The notes under the pieces were generated by a model. That model was not told the DNA's origin. It did not search any database and saw only the letters and a program-made list of their open reading frames with translations. From Clostridiales bacterium (lineage in GTDB: Bacteria; Bacillota; Clostridia; Oscillospirales; Butyricicoccaceae): a stretch of 33,858 nt of DNA. Position numbers and translations under genes: made by a program. The stretch spans positions 1 to 33,858 of the forward strand of contig JAHZFK010000005.1 of NCBI GenBank assembly GCA_019421385.1, given 5' to 3'. Shown here in pieces: positions 17,064 through 24,849 of the stretch (positions are counted from its first letter, which is position 1; every line of letters starts with the position of its first letter).

Positions 17064-17092
17064 ATTATAACATGCAGGTCTTGGCTCCGCAA
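17064..17092 (-). promoter_or_regulatory. Promoter of the cbiM-cobU operon
   Basis: TTGCGG (17087-17092), a 17-nt spacer, and a perfect TATAAT (17064-17069) on the minus strand. Transcription would begin near 17057, giving a leader of about 356 nt that carries the whole aptamer. The promoter lies immediately after the cbiO stop; no terminator separates them, so cbiQO transcripts can also run into the riboswitch. Confidence 0.82.
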
Positions 17093-17101
17093 GGTGAATA
17101 C

Positions 17102-17929
17102 TTACTTTTCACCCAGCAGTCGCTTAAGCGCCGCGGTCGTTGTCGGGCAGGAGGCACCCGGCGGCACCAGCCCCCGCGCGCGCAGCGCTGCAAACACCTC
17201 CGTCAGCACCGGACGGCGCAGATGCGCCTGCCGCAGCAGCGCCGTATCCTCGAACACCGCCTGCGGCGTACCGTCGGCAAGAATACGTCCCGCGGAGAAT
17301 ACGACCACGCGCGTTGCCCAGCGGAAGGCAAAATCCACATCGTGCGTGGAGATCAGGAGCGTCCGCCCCTCGTCCGACAGGCGGGCGAGCACCCGCTCGA
17401 GCCGTTCCTCGCCCGCGGGGTCGAGCGATGCCGCCGGTTCGTCGAGCAAAATGACCTCGCTCTCCATCGCCAGAATGTCCGCGATGGACACGCGCTTTTT
17501 CTCCCCACCGGATAAGTCGTGCGGCGGGCGCGCGCGGAACGCCTGCAAATCCATATACTCCAGCGCGTGATCGACCCGCCGCGCGACCTCATCCCGCGGC
17601 AAGCGCAGGTTCATCGGGCCGAAGGAGACCTCAGCGGCAACCGTGGAAGCGATGATCTGGTCGTCCGCGTTCTGGAACACGATCCCGACCCGCTCGCACA
17701 GGGCTTTGCGCATTTTGCGGTCAACGAGTTTGCCATCCAGCAATATCTGTCCGCTCTCCGGCGTCAGCACACCATTCAAACACAGAAAAAAGGTGGACTT
17801 TCCCGCCCCGTTCGGGCCAAGCACCGCAATGCGCTCGCCCGCATACACGTCCAGCGACACGCCATCCAGCGCGGGCACACCGGATTCATAGCAAAACCGC
17901 AGATCCCGCACCTGTAAAATCGGCTGCAT
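17102..17929 (-). CDS. cbiO: Cobalt ECF transporter ATPase CbiO
   Basis: ABC ATPase that powers the cobalt transporter. The 275 residues show Walker A GPNGAGKST (38-46), Q-loop FQNADDQ, signature LSGGEKKR (139-146), Walker B LLDEP (161-165) and the switch histidine in STHDVDFA. FQNADDQ is characteristic of ECF-type ATPases. The start at 17929 has AAAGGAGG 8 nt upstream. An ATG at 17953 overlaps the cbiQ stop (ATGA) and would add eight residues. It follows cbiQ by 20 bp and precedes the riboswitch promoter of cbiM. Confidence 0.95.
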   Translation of the reverse strand: MQPILQVRDLRFCYESGVPALDGVSLDVYAGERIAVLGPNGAGKSTFFLCLNGVLTPESGQILLDGKLVDRKMRKALCERVGIVFQNADDQIIASTVAAEVSFGPMNLRLPRDEVARRVDHALEYMDLQAFRARPPHDLSGGEKKRVSIADILAMESEVILLDEPAASLDPAGEERLERVLARLSDEGRTLLISTHDVDFAFRWATRVVVFSAGRILADGTPQAVFEDTALLRQAHLRRPVLTEVFAALRARGLVPPGASCPTTTAALKRLLGEK

Positions 17930-17949
17930 GCATTCTTCCTCCTTTCTCT

Positions 17950-18735
17950 TCATAAAACGGCAAGCACTATAAGCGCTGCCCAAAACAACAGCATCCCCAC
18001 GATCTGCGCCGCACGCACGGGTTTTTCTTCCTCCAGAAAGCGCAGATCGCCGTCATACCCACGCGCTGCCATCGCGTCCGCGTATACGCGCGACCGGCGC
18101 AGCGCCAGCACAAACAGATTGCCCGCCGTGCCGCCGAACGACCGGCATGAGGTACGGAAATCCCGCCAGCCCAGTCGTGCACCCGCCGCCTGCCGCATAC
18201 GTCCATACATGTCCAGCAGCACAAACACAAAGCGGTAGATAAGGTACATCAGCTCGCACAACAGCGGCGGCAAATGCGCGCGGCGCAGCACGTCGACCAG
18301 CTCGCAGGCGGTGGTGGTCAGCGCCAGCAGGTACATGGCGCTGACCGCGCCGAGCGCCTTGAGCACCAGCGAAGCGGCAAAGCGGACGCTGTCCGCACTT
18401 GCGCACACATAAAACCACGGCAATCGCACCTGCCAGTCACCCGCAGGTACGGCGGCAATGTCGCACGCGACCGCCGCGCCGCCCAGCAGCAGAAACGCCA
18501 GCGGCACGAGCAGCAGGCCAAAATATTCGTGCAGCGGCAGCTTTCCCTTGCCTTTTTGCAGAGCCGCCAGCGCAACGATCACCGCTACGGACACCGCAGG
18601 CCGGTCGGCGGCAAGACAGAGCACCAGCGTGCCCACCGCCAGCACGGTTTTGAATGCCGGATTCCAGCCGCGCATACCGGACTGATACGCCAGCCGGTCG
18701 ATCGAATGTGGCCCGTGTGTGTGGCGGTGTGCCAT
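17950..18735 (-). CDS. cbiQ: Cobalt ECF transporter transmembrane coupling subunit CbiQ
   Basis: T-component that couples CbiO to the CbiMN capture module. The 261 residues begin with a histidine-rich stretch (HRHTHGPHSIDRLAYQS), typical of CbiQ. Hydrophobic segments follow, then the ATPase-coupling motifs DAMAARGYDG and the arginine-rich GRMRQAAGARLGWRDF. The start at 18735 has a GGGGGG-type site upstream. A frame extension to 18759 exists but lacks support. First gene of a two-gene transcript with cbiO, driven by its own strong promoter. Confidence 0.93.
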   Translation of the reverse strand: MAHRHTHGPHSIDRLAYQSGMRGWNPAFKTVLAVGTLVLCLAADRPAVSVAVIVALAALQKGKGKLPLHEYFGLLLVPLAFLLLGGAAVACDIAAVPAGDWQVRLPWFYVCASADSVRFAASLVLKALGAVSAMYLLALTTTACELVDVLRRAHLPPLLCELMYLIYRFVFVLLDMYGRMRQAAGARLGWRDFRTSCRSFGGTAGNLFVLALRRSRVYADAMAARGYDGDLRFLEEEKPVRAAQIVGMLLFWAALIVLAVL

Positions 18736-18767
18736 GCCGCGCCCCCCTTCCGTTTGCAATATGTGAC

Positions 18768-18796
18768 ATTGTATCGTTCGGACTGTGGTTTGTCAA
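18768..18796 (-). promoter_or_regulatory. Promoter of cbiQO
   Basis: Perfect TTGACA (18791-18796), a 17-nt spacer, and TACAAT (18768-18773) on the minus strand. The predicted start near 18761 leaves a leader of only about 26 nt, with no room for a riboswitch. On sequence alone cbiQO therefore does not share the B12 control of cbiMN. Confidence 0.85.
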
Positions 18797-18842
18797 CCAA
18801 ATCCATCTGCTTCAAATTTTTCGGATAATCTGCGCGTATAAA

Positions 18843-18871
18843 TTGTCTTTAGAGGTAAAATATCGTATAAT
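18843..18871 (+). promoter_or_regulatory. Promoter of the siroheme reductase gene
   Basis: TTGTCT (18843-18848), a 17-nt spacer and a perfect TATAAT (18866-18871). It is divergent from the cbiQ promoter, with about 46 bp between the two -35 boxes, so one regulator bound between them could affect both. I see no convincing operator there. Confidence 0.8.
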
Positions 18872-18886
18872 GAAATTTAGATGTTC

Positions 18887-18921
18887 GGCTTTCCCGCCGC
18901 GTGTCGTCGCACGGGCCAGCC
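18887..18921 (+). other. 5' leader hairpin of the siroheme reductase gene
   Basis: Stem made of GGCT/AGCC, CCCG/CGGG and GCG/CGC separated by small symmetric internal loops, with a 6-nt loop TGTCGT. It begins about 10 nt after the predicted transcription start and ends about 20 nt before the AAGGAGG site. It has no U-tract, so it is not a terminator. It could protect the 5' end or modulate translation. Confidence 0.45.
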
Positions 18922-18951
18922 TTTGCTTGGAGAATCACAAGGAGGATATTC

Positions 18952-20499
18952 ATGAATACCATCAATCCCCAAACCTGGAAGGCGGATTTGCCCGCTTTTC
19001 GCGAAAAGACCGCGGCGTTTTATGCAGGCGAGATCAAGCTCGCCGAGTACAAGGGCTTTTCCGGCTACTACGGAAGCTATGCCCAGAAAGGCGGCAAGGC
19101 CAGTATGCTGCGTCTGCGTATGCCCGCGGGTCGCGTGACCCGCGACAAGCTGGCATTCGTTGCGCAGATGCTGCGCACCCATACCGTGCCGCGCGCGCAC
19201 TTCACCACCTGCCAGACCATCCAGCTGCACGACCTGGATCAGGATACGGTATATGCCATCATGGAGCAGGCGCTCGACGCAGGCATCGTCACCTTGGGCG
19301 GCGGCGGCGATTTCCCCCGCAACGTGATGTGCTCGCCGCTTTCCGGTGTGCAGAAGGACGAATATTTCGATACGCTGCCGTGGGCGGAAGCCGCAAGCAA
19401 TTATCTGTTGGGCTTCATCAAGGCCGAAAAAATGCCGCGCAAGCTCAAGGTCGGCTTTTCCAACTCCCCGGCCAACCTGACGCACGCGACCTACCGCGAC
19501 CTCGGCTTTGTTGCCCGTCCGGACGGCAAGTTCGATGTATACAGTGCGGGCGGTCTGGGCAACAACCCGCGCTTTGGCGTAAAGGTCGGTGAGGCAATCG
19601 AGCCCACACAGATCCTGTATTATATCAAGGCCATGTGGCTGACCTTCCGCGCCTACGGCAACTATGAAAACCGCGGTAAGGCGCGCACTCGCTATATGGT
19701 GGAAACGCTGGGCGGACCGGAAAACTATGCCAAGGCGTTCCACGAAAAGCTGGACGAGGTCTATGCCTCCGGCGAGGACCTCACTCTTTCGGTCGAACCG
19801 CAGACCGTCGCCAAGACCGGCGACGGCACGACGGCCAGCGGCCCGCGCGTGCTCGAACAGAAGCAGTCCGGCTTGTATACGGTCGTCTGGCATCCGATCG
19901 GCGGACAGCCCGCCCCGGAAACGCTGTGCGCGCTGAGCGATCTTCTGCAGGAGATGCAGGACGCGGAGCTGCGCCTTGCGCCCGATGAAGCCGCTTATAT
20001 CGTCAACTTGACCGGCGCAGAGGCCGAAAAGGTACTCGCTGCAACAGCGGACAGCGCCCGCTCGCTGTTTGAAACCTCGGTCAGCTGCATTGGCGGCGCA
20101 ACCTGTCAGGTCGGTATGCGCGACTCGCAGGGTCTGCTCGCGGCCTGTGTTGCGGCTGTGCGCGAAGCGAACCTGCCGGATGGCGCGCTGCCCCAGATGC
20201 ATGTTTCCGGCTGCGCTTCCTCCTGCGGCACGCACCAGACCGGCTCGATCGGCTTCCGCGGCGCGTCCAAGCTGGTGGACGGCAAGCCGCAGTCCGCGTT
20301 TATGCTGTTCGTCGGCGGCTGCGACCAGCAGGGCAAAGAAGCGATGGGGCGCGAATTGGGCGCCATCCTCGAAAGCAAAATCCCCGCATTCTTGGTTGAA
20401 CTGGGCAAGACCGTTGCCGCTTCCGGCATGGACTTTGCCGCATGGCGCGAGAGCGATCCCGAAGGCATTGACCGCATCGCAGCACCCTATCTGGCATAA
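18952..20499 (+). CDS. Siroheme-containing nitrite/sulfite reductase family protein
   Basis: Predicted cytoplasmic six-electron reductase with siroheme coupled to an Fe4S4 cluster. The cysteine signature is complete: Cys379-X5-Cys385 (SCIGGATCQVG) and Cys421-X3-Cys425 (SGCASSCG). An N-terminal ferrodoxin-like repeat has RAHFTTCQTIQLHDL at about 81-95. The 515 residues match the ferredoxin-dependent NirA/Sir family and contain no extra ferredoxin or flavin domain, so an outside electron donor is needed. The start has AAGGAGG 7 nt upstream. Sulfite or nitrite as substrate cannot be decided. It lies next to genes for sirohydrochlorin synthesis. It is a single-gene transcript with its own promoter and terminator. 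Confidence 0.9.
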   Translation: MNTINPQTWKADLPAFREKTAAFYAGEIKLAEYKGFSGYYGSYAQKGGKASMLRLRMPAGRVTRDKLAFVAQMLRTHTVPRAHFTTCQTIQLHDLDQDTVYAIMEQALDAGIVTLGGGGDFPRNVMCSPLSGVQKDEYFDTLPWAEAASNYLLGFIKAEKMPRKLKVGFSNSPANLTHATYRDLGFVARPDGKFDVYSAGGLGNNPRFGVKVGEAIEPTQILYYIKAMWLTFRAYGNYENRGKARTRYMVETLGGPENYAKAFHEKLDEVYASGEDLTLSVEPQTVAKTGDGTTASGPRVLEQKQSGLYTVVWHPIGGQPAPETLCALSDLLQEMQDAELRLAPDEAAYIVNLTGAEAEKVLAATADSARSLFETSVSCIGGATCQVGMRDSQGLLAACVAAVREANLPDGALPQMHVSGCASSCGTHQTGSIGFRGASKLVDGKPQSAFMLFVGGCDQQGKEAMGRELGAILESKIPAFLVELGKTVAASGMDFAAWRESDPEGIDRIAAPYLA

Positions 20500-20513
20500 C
20501 GAAAAATCCCATA

Positions 20514-20550
20514 AAAAAATGCGTTTCCGAATTTGGAAACGCATTTTTTA
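20514..20550 (+). terminator. Terminator after the siroheme reductase gene
   Basis: Perfect 15-bp stem AAAAAATGCGTTTCC / GGAAACGCATTTTTT with a 6-nt loop, ending in a T-run, 15 nt after the stop codon. Confidence 0.92.
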
Positions 20551-20582
20551 TGTTTTTATAAACATAATCCCTCCATACTGCA

Positions 20583-20618
20583 AAAAAGCGCCGCAAACAA
20601 ACGTTTGCGGCGCTTTTT
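20583..20618. terminator. Bidirectional terminator between convergent genes
   Basis: Perfect 16-bp stem AAAAAGCGCCGCAAAC / GTTTGCGGCGCTTTTT with a 4-nt loop. The A-run and T-run on either side make it usable in both directions. It lies between the plus-strand reductase and the minus-strand uxuB, 38 nt after the uxuB stop. Confidence 0.9.
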
Positions 20619-20655
20619 GGGAGGTTTAGGCTATCTTAAAAGTAAGGCTTAAAAA

Positions 20656-22281
20656 TCAGTCGTGCAGATATTCCTGCAAGGTAGCGCGTACCGCGCCCGG
20701 GCCGGCGATCAGCTTGCCGAACATCGTCTCGATCTTGTCAGCAAGGCCGTTTGCTACCAGATCGGCTGCAAAGACCGCCTCATTGGACAGGATCGGGCGC
20801 AGCTTGTCGCCCACACTCTCGGTCTTGCCCAGTTCGATGCCCGCCAGCTGCTGCTGGAGGGTTTCGAGCATCGGGTCGGAAGAGACTTCCATCGTTTCGC
20901 CCTTATCATCTACGCCGAGCAGATAGCGCAGCCAGCCCGCAATCGCCAGCGGGATGAACGTCAGGCTCTTGACGTCCAGCTCACTGGATGCGATATAGCT
21001 CTTGATGGTTTCACCGAAGCGAATCGGAATTTTCTGGGAGGTATCGGTCGCGATGCGCTGCGGCGTGTCCGGGATGAACGGGTTCGGGAAGCGCTGACCG
21101 ACAACCTCGGCGATAAAGTCCGCGGGCTTGATGATGCCCGGGTCGGTCACGACCGGCATACCCTCGTCGTAGCCGATGCGCTCAATCAGGGTTTTCAGTT
21201 CAACGTCCTGCATTTCAGCCGCAATGCTGGTGTAACCCAGCAGGCAGCCGTAAACCGCCAGCGCGGTGTGCAGCGGGTTCAGGCAGGTCGTGACCTTCAT
21301 GCGCTCGGTCTTGTTGACCGTTTCGCGGTCGGTCATATAAACGCCCGCCTTTTCAAGCGCCGGACGGCCGTTCGGGAAGTTGTCCTCCACGACCAGATAC
21401 TGCGGGATCTCCGCATTGACAAACGGCGCAATAAAGGTGTTGCGACTGGTGACGATCGGCTCCATATCCTCAATGCCGTCTGCCAGCAGCGCGTTTTCCA
21501 CTTCCTTCGCCGGGCGCGGGGTGATCTTGTCGATCATGCTCCACGGGAACGCAACGCGCTTTTCGTCCTGCATATAAGCAACAAAACCGTCGTCAACCAG
21601 TCCGTTCTGCTTCCACGCTTCGACGACTTCCAGCACACTGCCGCGCAGCTTTTCGCCGTTGTGCGAGCAGTTGTCCATGCTCGCCAGCGCAATCGGATAC
21701 GCGCCCGCCTTGTAGCGCTCGTACATCAGCGCCGCAACCATGCTCATCGCGTGGCGCGCACCGGACGGGCCTGTCTTCATATCCTCGACAACGACCGGCA
21801 TCAGTTCGCCCTGAATGTTGCGCAGCGCGTAACCCTTCTCGGTGATCGTGAAGCTGACCATCTGCAAAGACGGATTCACAAAAATTTTGCGCAGCTTTTC
21901 CATCTCGGCGGCGTCCGTGCTGTCCGCGCAAACGCTGTCTGCGATGGACGCGACGATCTCGCGTTCGGTCGTGCCGTCCGGCTTGAGACCGACCATCATG
22001 GTCAGCTCATCATGCGGCTTGTAGATCTTCTTGATGATGTCATAGTCAAAGGTATCGCCCGCGATGATACCGCAGGTCGCTTCGCCTTCGTTCAGCAGTC
22101 GCTGCTGCAGCATCGCCACAAAGCCGCGGAAAATGTTGCCCGCGCCAAAATGCACCCAAACCGGTGTCTCGGCGGTCTGTGCACGCATCTTCTGCACATC
22201 AAACTGCGGCAGCTTGACGCCAACGGCTTCCCAAGCCGCCTTGTCCTGCAACGCTTCCAGACAAAGTTTCACAGGGATCAT
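20656..22281 (-). CDS. uxuB: Fructuronate reductase (mannonate oxidoreductase), mannitol dehydrogenase family
   Basis: NAD(P)H-dependent reduction of D-fructuronate to D-mannonate, between UxaC and UxuA. The protein belongs to the polyol-specific long-chain dehydrogenases: HFGAGNIFRGF near the N-terminus is the nucleotide-binding motif, and SMDNCSHNGEKLR and KITPRP are family motifs. At about 541 residues it is longer than the enterobacterial enzymes (about 485). The start is unsure: ATG at 22281 has AAAGGA directly before it, GTG two codons downstream has better spacing, and a TTG at 22296 lacks a site. Tagaturonate reductase activity (UxaB) is an alternative, but the uxuA neighbour favours UxuB. 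Last gene of the operon. Confidence 0.85.
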   Translation of the reverse strand: MIPVKLCLEALQDKAAWEAVGVKLPQFDVQKMRAQTAETPVWVHFGAGNIFRGFVAMLQQRLLNEGEATCGIIAGDTFDYDIIKKIYKPHDELTMMVGLKPDGTTEREIVASIADSVCADSTDAAEMEKLRKIFVNPSLQMVSFTITEKGYALRNIQGELMPVVVEDMKTGPSGARHAMSMVAALMYERYKAGAYPIALASMDNCSHNGEKLRGSVLEVVEAWKQNGLVDDGFVAYMQDEKRVAFPWSMIDKITPRPAKEVENALLADGIEDMEPIVTSRNTFIAPFVNAEIPQYLVVEDNFPNGRPALEKAGVYMTDRETVNKTERMKVTTCLNPLHTALAVYGCLLGYTSIAAEMQDVELKTLIERIGYDEGMPVVTDPGIIKPADFIAEVVGQRFPNPFIPDTPQRIATDTSQKIPIRFGETIKSYIASSELDVKSLTFIPLAIAGWLRYLLGVDDKGETMEVSSDPMLETLQQQLAGIELGKTESVGDKLRPILSNEAVFAADLVANGLADKIETMFGKLIAGPGAVRATLQEYLHD

Positions 22282-22314
22282 TCCTTTCTGTTCCAACTGT
22301 GTGATACGTTTCTC

Positions 22315-23364
22315 TTACTTCGCCAGCGCCTTTTCACAGGCCTCAAACAGACCGTTGAGGTAAGAAGCGCCCAGCGCGCGGTCATACAGGCCATAGCCCG
22401 GCTTGCCGGTCTCGCCCCAGATCATGCGGCCGTGGTCAGGACGCACATAGCCGTCAAATCCGGTCTCCACCAGCGCCTTGACGATCTCATACATATCCAG
22501 ACTGCCGCAAGTGGACAGGTGCGCGCGCTCCTCAAAGGAGCCGTCGTCCATGATCTTGACGTTGCGCATGTGCATGAAGCCGATGCGGTTCATGGCAGAA
22601 TACTTGCGCACCATCTTCGGGATATCGTTGAACTTTGCGCAGCCCAGCGAACCGGTACACAGGCACAGCGTATTAGACGGCGAATCAACGATGGACAGGT
22701 AACGGTCAAGGTTCTGCTCATTGGTGATAACACGCGGCAGGCCGAAGATCGGATACGGGGGATCATCCGGATGCAGCGCCATGACGATGCCGCATTCCTC
22801 GGCAACCGGGATAACCTTTTTGAGGAACACCTCGATGTTCTTCCACAGGCCTTCCTCGCCCAGTTCGCCGTAGGCACGGATCAGGTCGCGCACCTGATCC
22901 TGCGTATAGCTGGCATCCCAGCCGGGCAGGTTGATATCGTCTTTCAGCGGGTCGAGACCCTTCAGCTGCTCCCAGTACATGACAAGGCTGGTCGAGCCGT
23001 CCGGCGCCTTCTTGTCCAGCTGGGTGCGCGTCCAGTCGAAAACCGGCATGAAGTTGTACGTTACGCACTTGACGCCGTACTTCGCGCAGCGGCGGATGTT
23101 TTCGCAGTACACCTCGATATGCTCGTCGCGCTTGTCCGTGCCGAGCTTGATATCCTCTGACACCGGAATGGATTCGACCACATCGAACACCAGGCCGTGC
23201 TCCTCGCACTGCTCTTTCATCTTGGCAAGGCTCTCCTCCGGCCATACTTCACCCGGCTTGACATCATATACAGCCGAAACGATCGAACGCATGCCCGGAA
23301 TCTGCGAAATATACTCCAGAGAAACCGGGTCGGACTCGCCATACCAACGGAATGATAGTTTCAT
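22315..23364 (-). CDS. uxuA: Mannonate dehydratase
   Basis: Dehydrates D-mannonate to 2-keto-3-deoxygluconate. The 349 residues match UxuA length. Candidate metal and active-site residues lie in ALHPDDPPYPIFGLPRV, in LGCAKFND and in FMHMRNVK, as in the family, and the C-terminal YVRPDHGRMIWGE is conserved. The start has AAGGAGG upstream. It lies 33 bp before uxuB and 18 bp after uxaC, so it is cotranscribed with both. Confidence 0.95.
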   Translation of the reverse strand: MKLSFRWYGESDPVSLEYISQIPGMRSIVSAVYDVKPGEVWPEESLAKMKEQCEEHGLVFDVVESIPVSEDIKLGTDKRDEHIEVYCENIRRCAKYGVKCVTYNFMPVFDWTRTQLDKKAPDGSTSLVMYWEQLKGLDPLKDDINLPGWDASYTQDQVRDLIRAYGELGEEGLWKNIEVFLKKVIPVAEECGIVMALHPDDPPYPIFGLPRVITNEQNLDRYLSIVDSPSNTLCLCTGSLGCAKFNDIPKMVRKYSAMNRIGFMHMRNVKIMDDGSFEERAHLSTCGSLDMYEIVKALVETGFDGYVRPDHGRMIWGETGKPGYGLYDRALGASYLNGLFEACEKALAK

Positions 23365-23382
23365 TAGGGGGTTTCCTCCTTA

Positions 23383-24789
23383 TTATCGGTCTAAACCGAT
23401 ATATTTCCAAACATTATTAAAGCAGATGTCCTCGATCATGCCGCCGAGCAGGTCATAATCCGCCGGCGCCATGCCGTCCGCCACCCAGCCGCCAACCAGA
23501 TTGCACAGAATGCGGCGGAAATATTCATGGCGCGGATAGGACAGGAACGAACGGGAATCGGTCAGCATACCGATAAAGCGGCTCAAAACACCGATGTTGG
23601 CAAGGCTCTTCATCTGGGCGATCATGCCGTCATAGTGGTCGTTGAACCACCATGCGGAACCGAACTGGATCTTGCCTGCGGCGGTATCATCCTGGAAGCA
23701 GCCCGCAGCGGCGATCAGCTTGTCATTATCCGCCGCATTGAGCGTGTACAGAATGGTCTTCGGCAGCTTGTCCCGCATGGCCAGTCGGTCGAGCAGCGCT
23801 GCCAGCGAAGCTGCGGTGATGGTGTCCCCGATCGAGTCGCCGCCCGCATCTGCGCCAAACGCGCAATACAGCTTGGTATTCAGGTTGCGGATAGCGCCCA
23901 TGTGCAGCTGCATCGCCCAGCCGCGGTCGGCATACTGCGCGCCGAGGAAGTCCATCATCAGCGACTGGTACGCCGCGACCTCGTGATCGGTCGGCATTTC
24001 GCCTGCCAGCGCCTTGCGCATCGCGTTTTCTGCTGCGGCCTCGTCCCAAACGGTGAAATCCGGCGAGCCGAACGAGTGGTCGGACAGACGGCAGCCCGCC
24101 TCGGCAAAGTATGCCACACGCTGCGCCAGCGCCTGCTTGAGATCGTCGATGGTGCGGATGGTTGCATTAACCACCGCGCCCAGCTTTTCCAGATAAGCAG
24201 GATAGCCGGGGTCAACGATATTCAGCGCCTTTTCGGGGCGGAAGGTCGGCAGCACCTTGACGGTAAAGCCCGCATCCGCCGCCAGCTTTTTGTGCCACTG
24301 CAAATCGTCCACCGGATCATCAGTCGTGCAGAGGGCACGCACGTTGCTCTCCTGAATGAGAGAACGGGAAGAACCCGCCGGGCTTTGCAGCTTGGCATTG
24401 GCCTTATCCCAGATCGCGTCCGCCGTGGTCGGGTCGAGCAGATCATCGATGCCGAAAAAGCGGACGAGCTCCAGATGCGACCAATGGTAGATCGGGTTGC
24501 CGATCAGGCGGGGCATGACCTCCGCATAGAGGTCAAACTTCTCACGGCCGGGCGCATCGCCGGTGACAAAGCGCTCCGGCACCGCATTGGCGCGCATGAC
24601 GCGCCATTTGTAGTGATCGCCGCCGAGCCATGCATGTGCCAGATCGTCAAAACGGACATCCTCATAAATCTCCTGCGGATTGAGATGGCAGTGATAGTCG
24701 AAAATCGGCATTTTCTCGGCATGCTCATGATAAAGAATGCGCGCTGCTTCGCTTTTCAGCAAAAAATCGTCACCAATAAATGTTTTCAT
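23383..24789 (-). CDS. uxaC: Glucuronate (uronate) isomerase
   Basis: Isomerises D-glucuronate to D-fructuronate; family members also act on galacturonate. The 468 residues match UxaC. The metal site starts with FDYHCHL (His33, His35), and the family motifs ALCTTDDPVDDLQWH and GWAMQLHMGAIRN are present. Of two close ATGs (24795 and 24789) I choose 24789 because the GGGAG site is then 8 nt away. It sits between the GH28-like gene and uxuA. Confidence 0.95.
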   Translation of the reverse strand: MKTFIGDDFLLKSEAARILYHEHAEKMPIFDYHCHLNPQEIYEDVRFDDLAHAWLGGDHYKWRVMRANAVPERFVTGDAPGREKFDLYAEVMPRLIGNPIYHWSHLELVRFFGIDDLLDPTTADAIWDKANAKLQSPAGSSRSLIQESNVRALCTTDDPVDDLQWHKKLAADAGFTVKVLPTFRPEKALNIVDPGYPAYLEKLGAVVNATIRTIDDLKQALAQRVAYFAEAGCRLSDHSFGSPDFTVWDEAAAENAMRKALAGEMPTDHEVAAYQSLMMDFLGAQYADRGWAMQLHMGAIRNLNTKLYCAFGADAGGDSIGDTITAASLAALLDRLAMRDKLPKTILYTLNAADNDKLIAAAGCFQDDTAAGKIQFGSAWWFNDHYDGMIAQMKSLANIGVLSRFIGMLTDSRSFLSYPRHEYFRRILCNLVGGWVADGMAPADYDLLGGMIEDICFNNVWKYIGLDR

Positions 24790-24849
24790 CTTCATTTCTC
24801 CCTTTCGGATACGGATGTACCGAAACATCTCGCGCTGTTCTGCAACAGC

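Noticed and set aside
18877..20544. A 555-codon open frame antisense to the siroheme reductase gene
   Set aside because: The plus-strand gene has a promoter, a Shine-Dalgarno site and an intact cysteine signature. The antisense frame shows none of these and overlaps the first terminator.
20662..23160. An 832-codon open frame antisense to uxuB and uxuA
   Set aside because: It has no ribosome-binding site and no recognisable domain, is rich in Arg/His/Gln, and mirrors the codon pattern of the genes opposite. It is a by-product of GC-rich third positions.
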